Source of the DNA: Peptococcaceae bacterium BRH_c23
GTDB lineage: Bacteria; Bacillota_B; Desulfitobacteriia; Desulfitobacteriales; Desulfitobacteriaceae
Assembly: GCA_000961805.1 (NCBI GenBank)
Contig: LADV01000308.1
Span: 1-35,020 of the forward strand
Direction of reading: 5' to 3'
DNA: 35,020 nucleotides
This document shows positions 7,843-14,490 of the stretch, in pieces. Each line of letters begins with the position of its first letter. Positions within the stretch are counted from its first letter, which is position 1. A program made the translations under genes and the position numbers. The notes below the pieces were generated by a model that made no database searches, had not been told where the DNA came from, and saw only the letters and a list, made by a program, of their open reading frames with translations.

Positions 7843-8382
7843 CTATAAGCGAGGTCCCCTGAAAGGTCGCAAAGCTCTTGGCTTTCCTAAAATTTCTGCC
7901 CACATAACCCCTTGGACAAGTTCTCTTTTCGTCAGTGCAAGAGAAGCGCCACATAAACCTGTGGGATTCCTGGTCCATTTCTCACTGGGAGTCTCTTCAG
8001 CACTCTTATAAGCCTCTCTTCCAAGTATTCCTACATAGTCACTGGTTCCCTCGACTCCTTGGGTTCCTTCGACTCCTTGGGTTCCCTCGATTCCCTGGGT
8101 ACCTTCTGTTTCTACATAATATTCCTTGTTTTCCTCAAAACCCATAGGTTTATTCGATTCCACGGCTCCAGCTTGGTAAGGACCATTTTCCAAGGCCTGC
8201 TTGAGCTGATCCCGCCATGACCCTTGGGACGCTCCCTGAATAGCCTCTTTAATAGAACGACCATCGGGAAGTTTAAATGGATCGGGAAAACCTCCCGGAG
8301 TTTGTTGCTTACCCTTCTTCATAAGAGAGACACCCACCTGGTAAATGACCCAAATGATAATTACAACTGTGAAGACCGACAT
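7843..8382 (-). CDS. Single-pass membrane protein of unknown function with EGTQG repeats
   Basis: 179 residues: one N-terminal membrane segment (about 3-20, VFTVVIIIWVIYQVGVSL), a polar linker, four tandem EGTQG/EGTSD-like units (about residues 92-113), and a C-terminal stretch ending LVQGVMWAEILGKPRALRPF. A similar closing motif (E-I-L-G-x-P-R-A) is known from uncharacterised clostridial proteins. The ATG at 8382 has AGGTGAG upstream, overlapping the end of floA only eight bases away, so it is translated with floA and may act at the same membrane sites. The repeats are coded by near-identical 15-base units, prone to slippage. No function can be assigned. Confidence 0.75.
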   Translation of the reverse strand: MSVFTVVIIIWVIYQVGVSLMKKGKQQTPGGFPDPFKLPDGRSIKEAIQGASQGSWRDQLKQALENGPYQAGAVESNKPMGFEENKEYYVETEGTQGIEGTQGVEGTQGVEGTSDYVGILGREAYKSAEETPSEKWTRNPTGLCGASLALTKRELVQGVMWAEILGKPRALRPFRGPRL

Positions 8383-8390
8383 GATCTCAC

Positions 8391-9389
8391 CTACTTCTTC
8401 ATTAGGCTATCAGTGCCTGATTCCGTTTTACCAGTCTGGGCAATGTTTCCTCTCATCTGGGTGTCCGATATAATATTTTGCATGTTGAAATAATCCATGA
8501 CGCCCAGTTTGCCTTCACGCAAAGCCTGTGCCATCGCTCGAGGTACTTCGGCTTCTGCTTCAACAACCTTGGCTCGCATCTCTTCAACCGATGCCTTCAT
8601 TTCTTGTTCCTTCGCGACGGCCATAGCGCGGCGTTCCTCTGCCTTGGCTTGAGCAATACGCTTATCTGCTTCGGCTTGGTCCATCTGAAGCTGCGCTCCG
8701 ATGTTTTTACCGACATCGACATCCGCCATATCAATCGATAAGATTTCGAACGCAGTCCCCGCATCCAATCCTTTGGCTAATACCGTTTGAGAAATCAACT
8801 CCGGCTTTTCTAAGACGGCTTTATGGGATACTGAAGACCCGATACTCGTGACAATTCCTTCTCCAACACGAGCGATAACTGTTTCTTCACCTGCACCACC
8901 GACAAGTCGGTCAATATTGGCTCGTACCGTGACCTTGGCTTTAACCCTAAGTTCAATCCCATTTTGCGCTACAGCAGAAACAACCGGAGTTTCAATGACT
9001 TTGGGGTTAACTGACATTTGGACGGCTTGAAGAACATCTCGGCCTGCTAGATCAATAGCTGCAGCCCGCTCAAACTGAAGCGGAATAGCTGCTCGTTCAG
9101 CGGCAATTAAGGCATTGACTACTCTGTCGACATTTCCGCCTGCCAGATAGTGGGCTTCAAGCTGGTCTGTTGTAATCGGTAAACCTGCTTTATGTCCTTT
9201 AATCAAAGGATTTACGATTTTTGACGGAACCACCCGACGTAAACGCATACCAATCAGGTTGAAGATCCCGACGTTAACTCCTGCTGCTAATGCCGAAATC
9301 CAGAGCCCTACAGGGATAAAAGAAAGAATCACACTTAAAAGTACAAACCCCAGAAAAAGTATTACTAACGGCACAATTAATGTTTCCAT
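8391..9389 (-). CDS. floA: Flotillin-like membrane scaffold protein FloA
   Basis: 332 residues, the standard FloA (YqfA) length. A membrane hairpin at about residues 5-50 ([16 protein letters not shown], then [15 protein letters not shown]) is followed by the SPFH/PHB domain and a coiled-coil rich in A, E, K and M (about 235-290). FloA organises lipid-ordered membrane domains. It is preceded by nfeD, as is usual for flotillin operons. The ribosome site is unusual: AAGGAGGTGA lies 24 bases from the ATG with a hairpin between (see separate entry). An in-frame TGA just before the ATG excludes a longer N-terminus. Confidence 0.95.
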   Translation of the reverse strand: METLIVPLVILFLGFVLLSVILSFIPVGLWISALAAGVNVGIFNLIGMRLRRVVPSKIVNPLIKGHKAGLPITTDQLEAHYLAGGNVDRVVNALIAAERAAIPLQFERAAAIDLAGRDVLQAVQMSVNPKVIETPVVSAVAQNGIELRVKAKVTVRANIDRLVGGAGEETVIARVGEGIVTSIGSSVSHKAVLEKPELISQTVLAKGLDAGTAFEILSIDMADVDVGKNIGAQLQMDQAEADKRIAQAKAEERRAMAVAKEQEMKASVEEMRAKVVEAEAEVPRAMAQALREGKLGVMDYFNMQNIISDTQMRGNIAQTGKTESGTDSLMKK

Positions 9390-9422
9390 TCAATGCTCGG
9401 CGTAACCGAGCTTCACCTCCTT
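9387..9422 (-). promoter_or_regulatory. Hairpin-bridged ribosome binding site of floA
   Basis: On the minus strand AAGGAGG (9422-9416), TGAA, then a 6-bp stem GCTCGG/CCGAGC (9411-9406 and 9400-9395) with loop TTACG, then ATTGA and the ATG. The linear spacing is too long for normal initiation, but folding the hairpin leaves an effective spacing of about nine bases. The Shine-Dalgarno also overlaps the nfeD stop codon. Confidence 0.6.
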
Positions 9423-9915
9423 ATAATGTTTTTGTTTTTTCTTCCCTAACAATAATCCTAGTCCCTTCAACTGCTATTATTTTAATCCCAGTTCCATGTC
9501 CAATATACCCCCCTTCAGTAACAACATCTAAAATCTCACCATCAAAATCAGCCGTACCGGCTGGGCGCAACTGGGTAATCGATATCCCAGTTCGCCCTAG
9601 ATACGTTTCATATTGAACTTTAGGAGCAACATATCCTCCCTTTAAGGTTTGACGTGTACTTAAAGAGAACTTCTGCCACAGTCGTCGAGTCCGAGGTGAA
9701 CGAAAACTCCAGTAGGTGATGAGTCCTAAAACAATTAACGCACCTCCCGTGTAGAGCAAGCCTTCTAGCAAGGAGTCTGTTACTAAAAAGATTCCCGTGA
9801 TTAAGGCTGCCATCCCCAGAATCCCGCTGACCCCAAAACCAGGGACAACGAACATTTCCAGCGCCAACAAAAAAACTCCGAGCAAAATCAGCGAAATAAT
9901 TAAACCCTGCGGCAC
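9421..9915 (-). CDS. NfeD-family membrane protein (short form, flotillin partner)
   Basis: 164 residues with three to four N-terminal membrane segments (about residues 3-85, LIISLILLGVFLLALEMFVV onward) and a C-terminal OB-fold NfeD domain (about 105-160, GRTGISITQLRPAGTADFDGE). Short NfeD proteins without the protease domain are encoded with flotillins and are thought to act with them in membrane organisation. GTG start at 9915 with AAGGAGGAG upstream. The stop TAA overlaps the floA ribosome site. It is 26 bases after the DUF1836 gene. Confidence 0.9.
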   Translation of the reverse strand: MPQGLIISLILLGVFLLALEMFVVPGFGVSGILGMAALITGIFLVTDSLLEGLLYTGGALIVLGLITYWSFRSPRTRRLWQKFSLSTRQTLKGGYVAPKVQYETYLGRTGISITQLRPAGTADFDGEILDVVTEGGYIGHGTGIKIIAVEGTRIIVREEKTKTL

Positions 9916-9941
9916 AACGATCTCCTCCTTCTTATCTAAAT

Positions 9942-10511
9942 TTAATGGTCTAGATTATTTAACCACCGCTTAACTATCTGTTTATATAAATTGGCTCTCG
10001 CCAATAGATTTAGAATAACCAGCGTGATAGCTACTTTTTCCCGATCGGCCTCCGCCATTTCCTCTCCTGCTAGCGTTTCGTCGACTTCCTTCTCTAGATC
10101 CTGAAGAGACTTCTGCCAGTCCATTTGGGAACGATCAAAGATTTCACTATAGTAGCGATAAAGTTTAGTAGGATTAATTCGGTCATCCGAAGTATCTAAA
10201 AGGCTTTCGTTGACATAACCCAATAAATTGGATACTTCTTCCAATGAAACGATATCCCGTAAATCATTGATTAGTAAAATATTTGCGACTTGTTCGCGAT
10301 TATACTTTTTCTTCTTTGGATTAGGTAAGTATTTGCGCCTAACCCAATTCTGAACATGAGTAGGATTGATATCGTTTTGACTTACCCGTTGAGCGACTTC
10401 AACCACCTGCGCGAGCATCATAGAGTCTAACTCTAGATAAGGCAAGGCTTTATGTTTAGGTTCCAAATGATTGAGCATATCACGAATCGCTTGCATATGC
10501 TTTGAATTCAT
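9942..10511 (-). CDS. DUF1836 domain protein, likely DNA-binding
   Basis: 189 residues from the ATG at 10511, chosen because GGGTGAG precedes it; a GTG four codons earlier lacks a ribosome site. The segment VQNWVRRKYLPNPKKKKYNREQVANILLINDLRDIVSLEEV (about residues 60-100) is the MerR-like winged-helix core of DUF1836 proteins, found in many Firmicutes and thought to be transcriptional regulators. It heads the nfeD-floA unit and has a consensus sigma-A promoter, so it may regulate or simply accompany the flotillin genes. No experimental function is known to me. Confidence 0.85.
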   Translation of the reverse strand: MNSKHMQAIRDMLNHLEPKHKALPYLELDSMMLAQVVEVAQRVSQNDINPTHVQNWVRRKYLPNPKKKKYNREQVANILLINDLRDIVSLEEVSNLLGYVNESLLDTSDDRINPTKLYRYYSEIFDRSQMDWQKSLQDLEKEVDETLAGEEMAEADREKVAITLVILNLLARANLYKQIVKRWLNNLDH

Positions 10512-10587
10512 ACTCTCACCCACTTATTGTTATTATGCAAAAACTACTTAAAAAATAAAAACAAATTTACCAAATCTCTATGAACTC

Positions 10588-10616
10588 ATTATATGATATT
10601 TATGATCACATGTCAA
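10588..10616 (-). promoter_or_regulatory. Consensus sigma-A promoter for the DUF1836-nfeD-floA operon
   Basis: Minus strand TTGACA (10616-10611), 17 bases, TATAAT (10593-10588): a perfect vegetative promoter, about 77 bases before the ATG. Confidence 0.88.
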
Positions 10617-10644
10617 CGTCACGGTTACTTTATTGTGTTAATAT

Positions 10645-10920
10645 ATGGCCCTTACTTTATTTTTTCTATTTTTGGTTTTTGAAATTCAAAGCGGTACCTT
10701 TCAACTACTCTCTCCCTTCGAATCCCTAACCGAGCTCCGAACCCTGCTCGAACTGCTAGATGTTAGCCACTGTGTTTTCAGAAGTAATCACGCCTCTAAT
10801 TACCTGCCCCTCCGGGCCACGCTTCCTGATGACCGAACTAACCTTTTACAAACCCTCGATAGTGTGATAGAGAACCAGGCGCTTGAACGACTTCGTCCAG
10901 ACTATTGGAGAGGACTCTAG
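10645..10920 (+). pseudogene. C-terminal remnant of a radical SAM protein gene
   Basis: The frame from 10645 gives 91 residues. From about residue 12 (FEIQSGTFQLLSPFESL) to the end it resembles the C-terminus of bacterial radical SAM proteins that finish with RSNHASNYLPL-x-x-TLP-x-D and LRP-x-x-RGL. The hydrophobic first dozen residues (MALTLFFLFLVF) do not belong, there is no ribosome site, and the rest of the enzyme including the CxxxCxxC cluster is missing. The remnant lies just behind the floA-operon promoter, which reads away from it. Identification is from recall of the family ending, so moderate. Confidence 0.6.
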
Positions 10921-10933
10921 GAAAGTAGTCGAT

Positions 10934-10974
10934 AAAAAAAGGAAGCAAAGATTGAGTTACCAATTCTTTGCTTC
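10934..10974 (-). terminator. Intrinsic terminator overlapping the end of the glucosyltransferase gene
   Basis: A 10-bp stem (10942-10951 with 10965-10974) followed on the minus strand by CCTTTTTTTATC. The stop codon at 10957 lies in the loop, so the stem partly uses coding sequence. Confidence 0.85.
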
Positions 10975-12108
10975 TTTCTTATTGTCTAACACTATTTGAA
11001 GAATATCCTCGACAGCACGCTCCGTGGAATGACCGATTAAAGCGACGGAAGCTTTTTGGCGCATTATTTCTAGTTCCTTAGGATTCCTTAAAAAATGGCT
11101 TAAGTACTGTCCTAATTCAAATTCGTTCTCTGCTACAAGTCCTGCGCCGATACTTTGTACAAAATGAGCATTTTCTTCTTCTTGACCTGGAATAGGCTTG
11201 TAGATAAGCAAGGGCAAATGCTTCCTTAACGCCTCGGAAACTGTTAGACCACCTGCCTTAGTAATAATCAGATGGGAAACCGACATCAATTCTTCAACAT
11301 TATGAACATATTCTAACCGTACTATTGGATTACGTGCCTGAGCGATCACTGTTTCCAAAGAGCGAAATAATTTCTCATTTTTCCCACAGACAACAATTAC
11401 TTGGACTGGAACTAAAGAATCCGCCAGTTTCTTACAGATTCTTTTGGCACTTTTCAAAACTCCATATGATCCTCCCATCACTAAAAAAGTAGGGAGATCG
11501 TGCTTTAATCCTAACTTAGCAAGAATGTGCCCTCGATCTAAATCCGTTTCGAAACTTAGGCTTACTGGTATTCCCGTCACACGAATACTATGTGCTTTAA
11601 TTCCCCAGGACAACAAACTCTCTTTAACCTCTTCACAGGACACAATGTAGCAATCGACGCCCGGATGGACCCAATGACTATGTACTGTATAATCCGTGAT
11701 TATAGTGACAATCGGAATTTGCAGTAAGTTTTCGATCCTTAGTTGGGCTAGGATTGAGGAAACCGTTGGATAAGTACAGACAATAAAATCCGGTTTGAAC
11801 TGGTCAATATACTCGAGGAAATTACTTCGCCCCAACCTGCTCAGCAGACGTTGACTCATCGATTTGGGTTGGACTTGAGCTGTTTTATAATAGAGTTTTC
11901 CCCAAAGTTTGGGAACATACTTGATTATCTCACTATATACACTTTTAATGATGGTGTTAATCGGTTTATTCAAGAAATCTCCAAAATCTAAGTGGATAAT
12001 TTTTGCGGAAGGATCTTTAATTAGGATACCTTCAATAACAGCTTCCGCTGCCCGCAAATGCCCATTTCCGAACGAAGCGGAGAACACGAGAACCTTCAAT
12101 TGTTCCAA
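10957..12108 (-). CDS. Processive diacylglycerol glucosyltransferase-like glycosyltransferase (UgtP/MGDG synthase family)
   Basis: 383 residues. The N-terminal MGDG-synthase domain has the family opening VLVFSASFGNGHLRAAEAV (about 6-24); the C-terminal GT28 domain has the nucleotide-sugar motif ITKAGGLTVSEAL (near residue 285) and PIPGQEEENA. Relatives transfer glucose or galactose from UDP-sugars to diacylglycerol to make membrane glycolipids and lipoteichoic acid anchors. The start is TTG at 12108 with GGGAGG upstream. It is a single-gene unit ending in a strong terminator. A possible -10 (TATAAT, 12205-12200) lies about 90 bases upstream with no good -35. The sugar and acceptor are inferred from family. 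Confidence 0.88.
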   Translation of the reverse strand: MEQLKVLVFSASFGNGHLRAAEAVIEGILIKDPSAKIIHLDFGDFLNKPINTIIKSVYSEIIKYVPKLWGKLYYKTAQVQPKSMSQRLLSRLGRSNFLEYIDQFKPDFIVCTYPTVSSILAQLRIENLLQIPIVTIITDYTVHSHWVHPGVDCYIVSCEEVKESLLSWGIKAHSIRVTGIPVSLSFETDLDRGHILAKLGLKHDLPTFLVMGGSYGVLKSAKRICKKLADSLVPVQVIVVCGKNEKLFRSLETVIAQARNPIVRLEYVHNVEELMSVSHLIITKAGGLTVSEALRKHLPLLIYKPIPGQEEENAHFVQSIGAGLVAENEFELGQYLSHFLRNPKELEIMRQKASVALIGHSTERAVEDILQIVLDNKKEAKNW

Positions 12109-12216
12109 AAACTGGCCCTCCCTCTCTTCGGCATAACTTTCCCTGACTACCCATTGTCAATACCTGGCTTACTTAATTATCCTGTAGGCTTTAACTTCTA
12201 TTATAGGGATAACCCG

Positions 12217-12342
12217 CTAAAAAGAAAAGCAAAGGAAAGAAGAACTTCCTACCTCCAAAATTTCTAGTCTATCTAACGTCCATAACTTGAGTACTAATAG
12301 GTAGTACAGTTTTTTTCGCTTCGACCTTTTCAGACCTGTCAT
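12217..12342 (-). CDS. Possible small basic protein, 41 codons
   Basis: Minus-strand ATG at 12342 with GAGGAG ten bases upstream reads 41 residues, beginning MTGLKRSKRKKLYYLLVLKL, to a TAG at 12217. It is basic at the start and hydrophobic later. There is no promoter that clearly serves it and no homologue I recognise, so it may be chance within the leader region of the glucosyltransferase gene. Confidence 0.22.
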   Translation of the reverse strand: MTGLKRSKRKKLYYLLVLKLWTLDRLEILEVGSSSFLCFSF

Positions 12343-12365
12343 TTTATTCAAACTCCTCTTTCAGA

Positions 12366-12426
12366 AAAATAACAAAAAGCCATGATCCACAAGTCGTCTC
12401 AGGGACAACGAGGGGTTCCATGGCTT
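12366..12426 (-). terminator. Structured element, terminator-like
   Basis: Minus strand AAGCCATG (12426-12419) pairs with CATGGCTT (12384-12377), followed by TTTGTTATTTTT. Between them an inner stem GTTGTC/GACGAC can form. It could be a second terminator for the small gene at 12494-12592 or a small structured RNA; no known riboswitch class is recognised. Confidence 0.5.
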
Positions 12427-12456
12427 AATCAAGGTTAGGGGCAATATTCTCCCCAT

Positions 12457-12491
12457 AAAAAAAGTCACGGAATCTTACGACCCCGTGGCTT
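12457..12491 (-). terminator. Intrinsic terminator of the 32-codon gene
   Basis: Stem AAGCCACGG / CCGTGACTT (12491-12483 and 12470-12462, one mismatch) followed directly by a run of seven Ts on the minus strand. It begins three bases after the stop codon of the small gene. Confidence 0.75.
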
Positions 12492-12493
12492 TG

Positions 12494-12592
12494 CTAATCC
12501 AATTTAAAAAAGCTTAGCTGCTTCCACGAAGGCCGCAATCTTAAAATCAACGCTGCATCTAACGCGGGTAACTCTATCGTAAAAATTCTCAT
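12494..12592 (-). CDS. Small protein of 32 residues with its own promoter and terminator (SpoVM-like start)
   Basis: On the minus strand a consensus promoter (12661-12632), a strong ribosome site AAAGGAGGTCGTTGGATA, an ATG at 12592, 32 codons, TAG, and a terminator three bases later form a complete minimal gene. The product starts MRIFTIELPALDAALILRL and ends KQLSFFKLD. The first nine residues follow the pattern of SpoVM (M-K-F-Y-T-I-K-L-P in Bacillus), the tiny amphipathic peptide that marks the forespore membrane; the rest does not match it well. A +1 or -1 frame reads FKIAAFVEAAKLF over the second half, so a frameshifted SpoVM-like gene is also possible. The sigma-A-type promoter argues against strict sporulation control. 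The gene signals are strong; the identity is not. Confidence 0.6.
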   Translation of the reverse strand: MRIFTIELPALDAALILRLRPSWKQLSFFKLD

Positions 12593-12631
12593 TATCCAAC
12601 GACCTCCTTTCGAGCTAATTAACACTTTCAC

Positions 12632-12661
12632 AGTATAAATCTTCACAAGCTCGTTTGTCAA
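12632..12661 (-). promoter_or_regulatory. Sigma-A promoter of the 32-codon gene
   Basis: Minus strand TTGACA (12661-12656), 18 bases, TATACT (12637-12632), about 40 bases before the ATG at 12592. Confidence 0.8.
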
Positions 12662-12788
12662 TACTTTCCTCCACTTATAAATAATGAAATATTAGAGGGA
12701 AATCTAATTCGGCGGAAGAGAGTTAATATGGTTTTTCTGCTCTAAAAGAGTTATTATAGATCAAGTTTAAAAGAGGAGGATTAATAAA

Positions 12789-13271
12789 ATGTCTCTTAAA
12801 ACAAACGCTGCTCGTATTCTTGATCAAAGTAAGATACCTTATGAACTAATAGAGTACCTCGTTGATGAATCCGATCTCTCTGCGATTAGCGTCGCCCAGA
12901 AGGTAGGACTGCCCATCGAGCAAGTTTATAAAACCTTAGTTGCTCGAGGAGATAAAACTGGAGTGATCGTCGCCTGTATCCCAGGAGACCATGAACTCCA
13001 ACTCAAAGCTCTAGCCACACTTAGCAGAAATAAGAAAGTTGAAGTTGTCTCCCTTAAAGAAGTCCAACCGCTGACTGGGTATATACGAGGTGGAGTTTCC
13101 CCCATTGGAATGAAGAAACACTATCCTGTCTTTATAGACTCTGCCATCCATAGGCATGAAAGAATCTCCCTCAGTGCCGGATTACGTGGACTCCAGCTCT
13201 TTATGAGCCCTACCGATTTAATTACAGTGACTAGGGCACAATTAGGTGAAATTTCTAATCGGGTTATCTAG
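12789..13271 (+). CDS. ybaK: Cys-tRNA(Pro)/Cys-tRNA(Cys) deacylase, YbaK/EbsC type
   Basis: 160 residues of the YbaK aminoacyl-tRNA editing family, which hydrolyses cysteine wrongly attached to tRNA-Pro. Typical features are KTNAARILDQSKIPYE at the start, VYKTLVARGDKTGVIVACIPG (about residues 46-66, with the functional Lys) and GYIRGGVSPIGMKK (about 97-110). The ATG at 12789 has AGAGGAGGATT upstream. It stands alone: the upstream small gene is divergent and the downstream NlpC/P60 gene is convergent, with a shared terminator. Confidence 0.93.
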   Translation: MSLKTNAARILDQSKIPYELIEYLVDESDLSAISVAQKVGLPIEQVYKTLVARGDKTGVIVACIPGDHELQLKALATLSRNKKVEVVSLKEVQPLTGYIRGGVSPIGMKKHYPVFIDSAIHRHERISLSAGLRGLQLFMSPTDLITVTRAQLGEISNRVI

Positions 13272-13290
13272 ATAAATTGCTAAATAAAAA

Positions 13291-13335
13291 AGTGATTAGT
13301 CTGAGGATGAATAAAATCCTCAAAAACTAATCACT
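13291..13335. terminator. Bidirectional terminator between ybaK and the NlpC/P60 gene
   Basis: Outer stem AGTGATTAGT (13291-13300) with ACTAATCACT (13326-13335) and inner stem TGAGGAT/ATCCTCA. A-rich sequence on the left and T-rich on the right give U-runs in both directions. Confidence 0.82.
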
Positions 13336-13374
13336 AAGATTTTCTTTATACCGTTCCAATGAATACTCTTCGAC

Positions 13375-14049
13375 TTATAATACTCGTCTCGCTCCAACAT
13401 AAACGGATTTCCAGTAAGGTCCGATGGTATAGACTGTAACCCCTTTAGACGACGAAGCATTGATAAATTGTCCACCGCCAAGATATATTCCATCATGATC
13501 GACGACACCGTTCCCAGCAAATGAGAAAAACACTAAATCGCCTGGTTGGAGATTTTCAAAAGCGACCCAAGACCCAACCGTGTATTGATCACGCGAAATC
13601 CTCGGTAAAGTAATCCCATTCTGACTAAACACATAGGAAACAAATCCAGAGCAGTCAAAACCAGTTTGGGGGGTCGATCCTCCCCATTGATACTTTACCC
13701 CAAGATATTGTTTCGAAGTGCTAAGAATATCCGAGATTTTTTTCTGACGCTGTTTTTCTAAAAAAACTCTATTAAGCGACTTTACAGTCATGGGACCAAC
13801 AAGGCCATCCACAGTCAACCCATTAGCTTTTTGAAATGTCATAACTCCCTGTTTAGTCATATTACCAAATATACCATCCGCTTTGCCGACATTAAAGCCC
13901 ACGTAATTAAGTTTTGTCTGTAACTCCACAACATCCGGTCCCCTAGACCCTAACTTCAGCAAAACATCCCCAAGCGATGCTTGAGCAGAAGTAGCAACGA
14001 AAAGTGTCATAAAAGCTAAAAAAAGCACAAGAACTATTTTGTTTTTCAA
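13375..14049 (-). CDS. Secreted NlpC/P60 peptidoglycan endopeptidase with peptidoglycan-binding domain
   Basis: 224 residues: signal peptide (about 1-25, ending SAQA), PG_binding_1 domain (about 32-92, RGPDVVELQTKLNYVGF), then an NlpC/P60 domain (about 105-222). The catalytic Cys lies in GFDCSGFVSYVF and the His in GVVDHDGIYLGGG. The third position, usually the His of a FIHAS-type motif, reads FINASSSKG, so Asn replaces it; the family tolerates Asn or Gln there. It would cut D-Glu-to-diamino-acid links in peptide stems. TTG start at 14049, with AAAGGAAG nine bases upstream. No ydaO/c-di-AMP riboswitch, common before such genes, was seen. Confidence 0.92.
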   Translation of the reverse strand: MKNKIVLVLFLAFMTLFVATSAQASLGDVLLKLGSRGPDVVELQTKLNYVGFNVGKADGIFGNMTKQGVMTFQKANGLTVDGLVGPMTVKSLNRVFLEKQRQKKISDILSTSKQYLGVKYQWGGSTPQTGFDCSGFVSYVFSQNGITLPRISRDQYTVGSWVAFENLQPGDLVFFSFAGNGVVDHDGIYLGGGQFINASSSKGVTVYTIGPYWKSVYVGARRVL

Positions 14050-14363
14050 TCTTTCTTTCTTCCTTTCTTTTAATTGTTTTTCATTTCAAATTACTGGTAG
14101 ATATAATTATTTATTAAACGACCTTATAACCACCAATTACTTCATTATCGACAAAATATGCACAAGAGTATATGCTTAATATATGTTATCTCCTCCATAT
14201 ATTACCATCGACAAGAGGGGTAGTACTATGTCAGAAATTTGCATCCCTCAGAACATTACTATAAATATGACTATCTCTCATACTTCTCTTACGACATCTC
14301 CATATTATGGATATGTCCCATAATATACCTGCAGGTCCTATGCTTCATCATTCTTTTAGCGGC
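14050..14363. other. Divergent intergenic stretch between the NlpC/P60 gene and ilvD
   Basis: AT-rich, with a possible minus-strand promoter for the NlpC/P60 gene (TTGGTG, 17 bases, TAAATA, weak) and one small plus-strand reading frame (14228-14323, listed separately). No known riboswitch or tRNA is visible. Confidence 0.4.
14228..14323 (+). CDS. Possible 31-residue peptide
   Basis: An ATG at 14228 preceded by AGAGGGG at eight bases reads 31 codons to TAA. The product starts MSEICIPQNITINMTISH and ends PYYGYVP, rich in Thr, Ser and Tyr. No homologue is recognised and no clear promoter precedes it. It ends about 40 bases before the -35 of the ilvD promoter. Confidence 0.3.
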   Translation: MSEICIPQNITINMTISHTSLTTSPYYGYVP

Positions 14364-14391
14364 TTGACAGCCCTGCGCTATGTACTATAAT
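14364..14391 (+). promoter_or_regulatory. Sigma-A promoter of ilvD
   Basis: TTGACA (14364-14369), 16 bases, TATAAT (14386-14391). The leader of about 95 bases shows no T-box or obvious branched-chain leader peptide. Confidence 0.85.
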
Positions 14392-14490
14392 AATGATAAA
14401 ACTCGGACGCTTGTTATTTAAAATAGAAATTGAGTCAGAGTCGCTTCTAACTCATTGGTTTTAAGCGCCGGATAAAGGGGAGGAATCATA

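Noticed and set aside
8030..8110. CRISPR-like tandem repeats
   Set aside because: The 15-base units are directly adjacent, without spacers, and code EGTQG repeats in frame within a membrane protein gene.
9395..9417. Eight-codon leader peptide (GTG AAG CTC...) before floA
   Set aside because: Its GTG overlaps the Shine-Dalgarno itself with no spacing, so initiation there is unlikely; the hairpin-bridge explanation fits better.
10645..10920. Intact small membrane protein gene
   Set aside because: No ribosome site, hydrophobic only in the first dozen residues, and the rest matches the C-terminal end of larger radical SAM proteins.
14050..14490. ydaO (c-di-AMP) riboswitch or T-box leader
   Set aside because: Neighbouring gene types suggested these, but none of the conserved elements (for example a T-box TGGNACC-type box) is visible.
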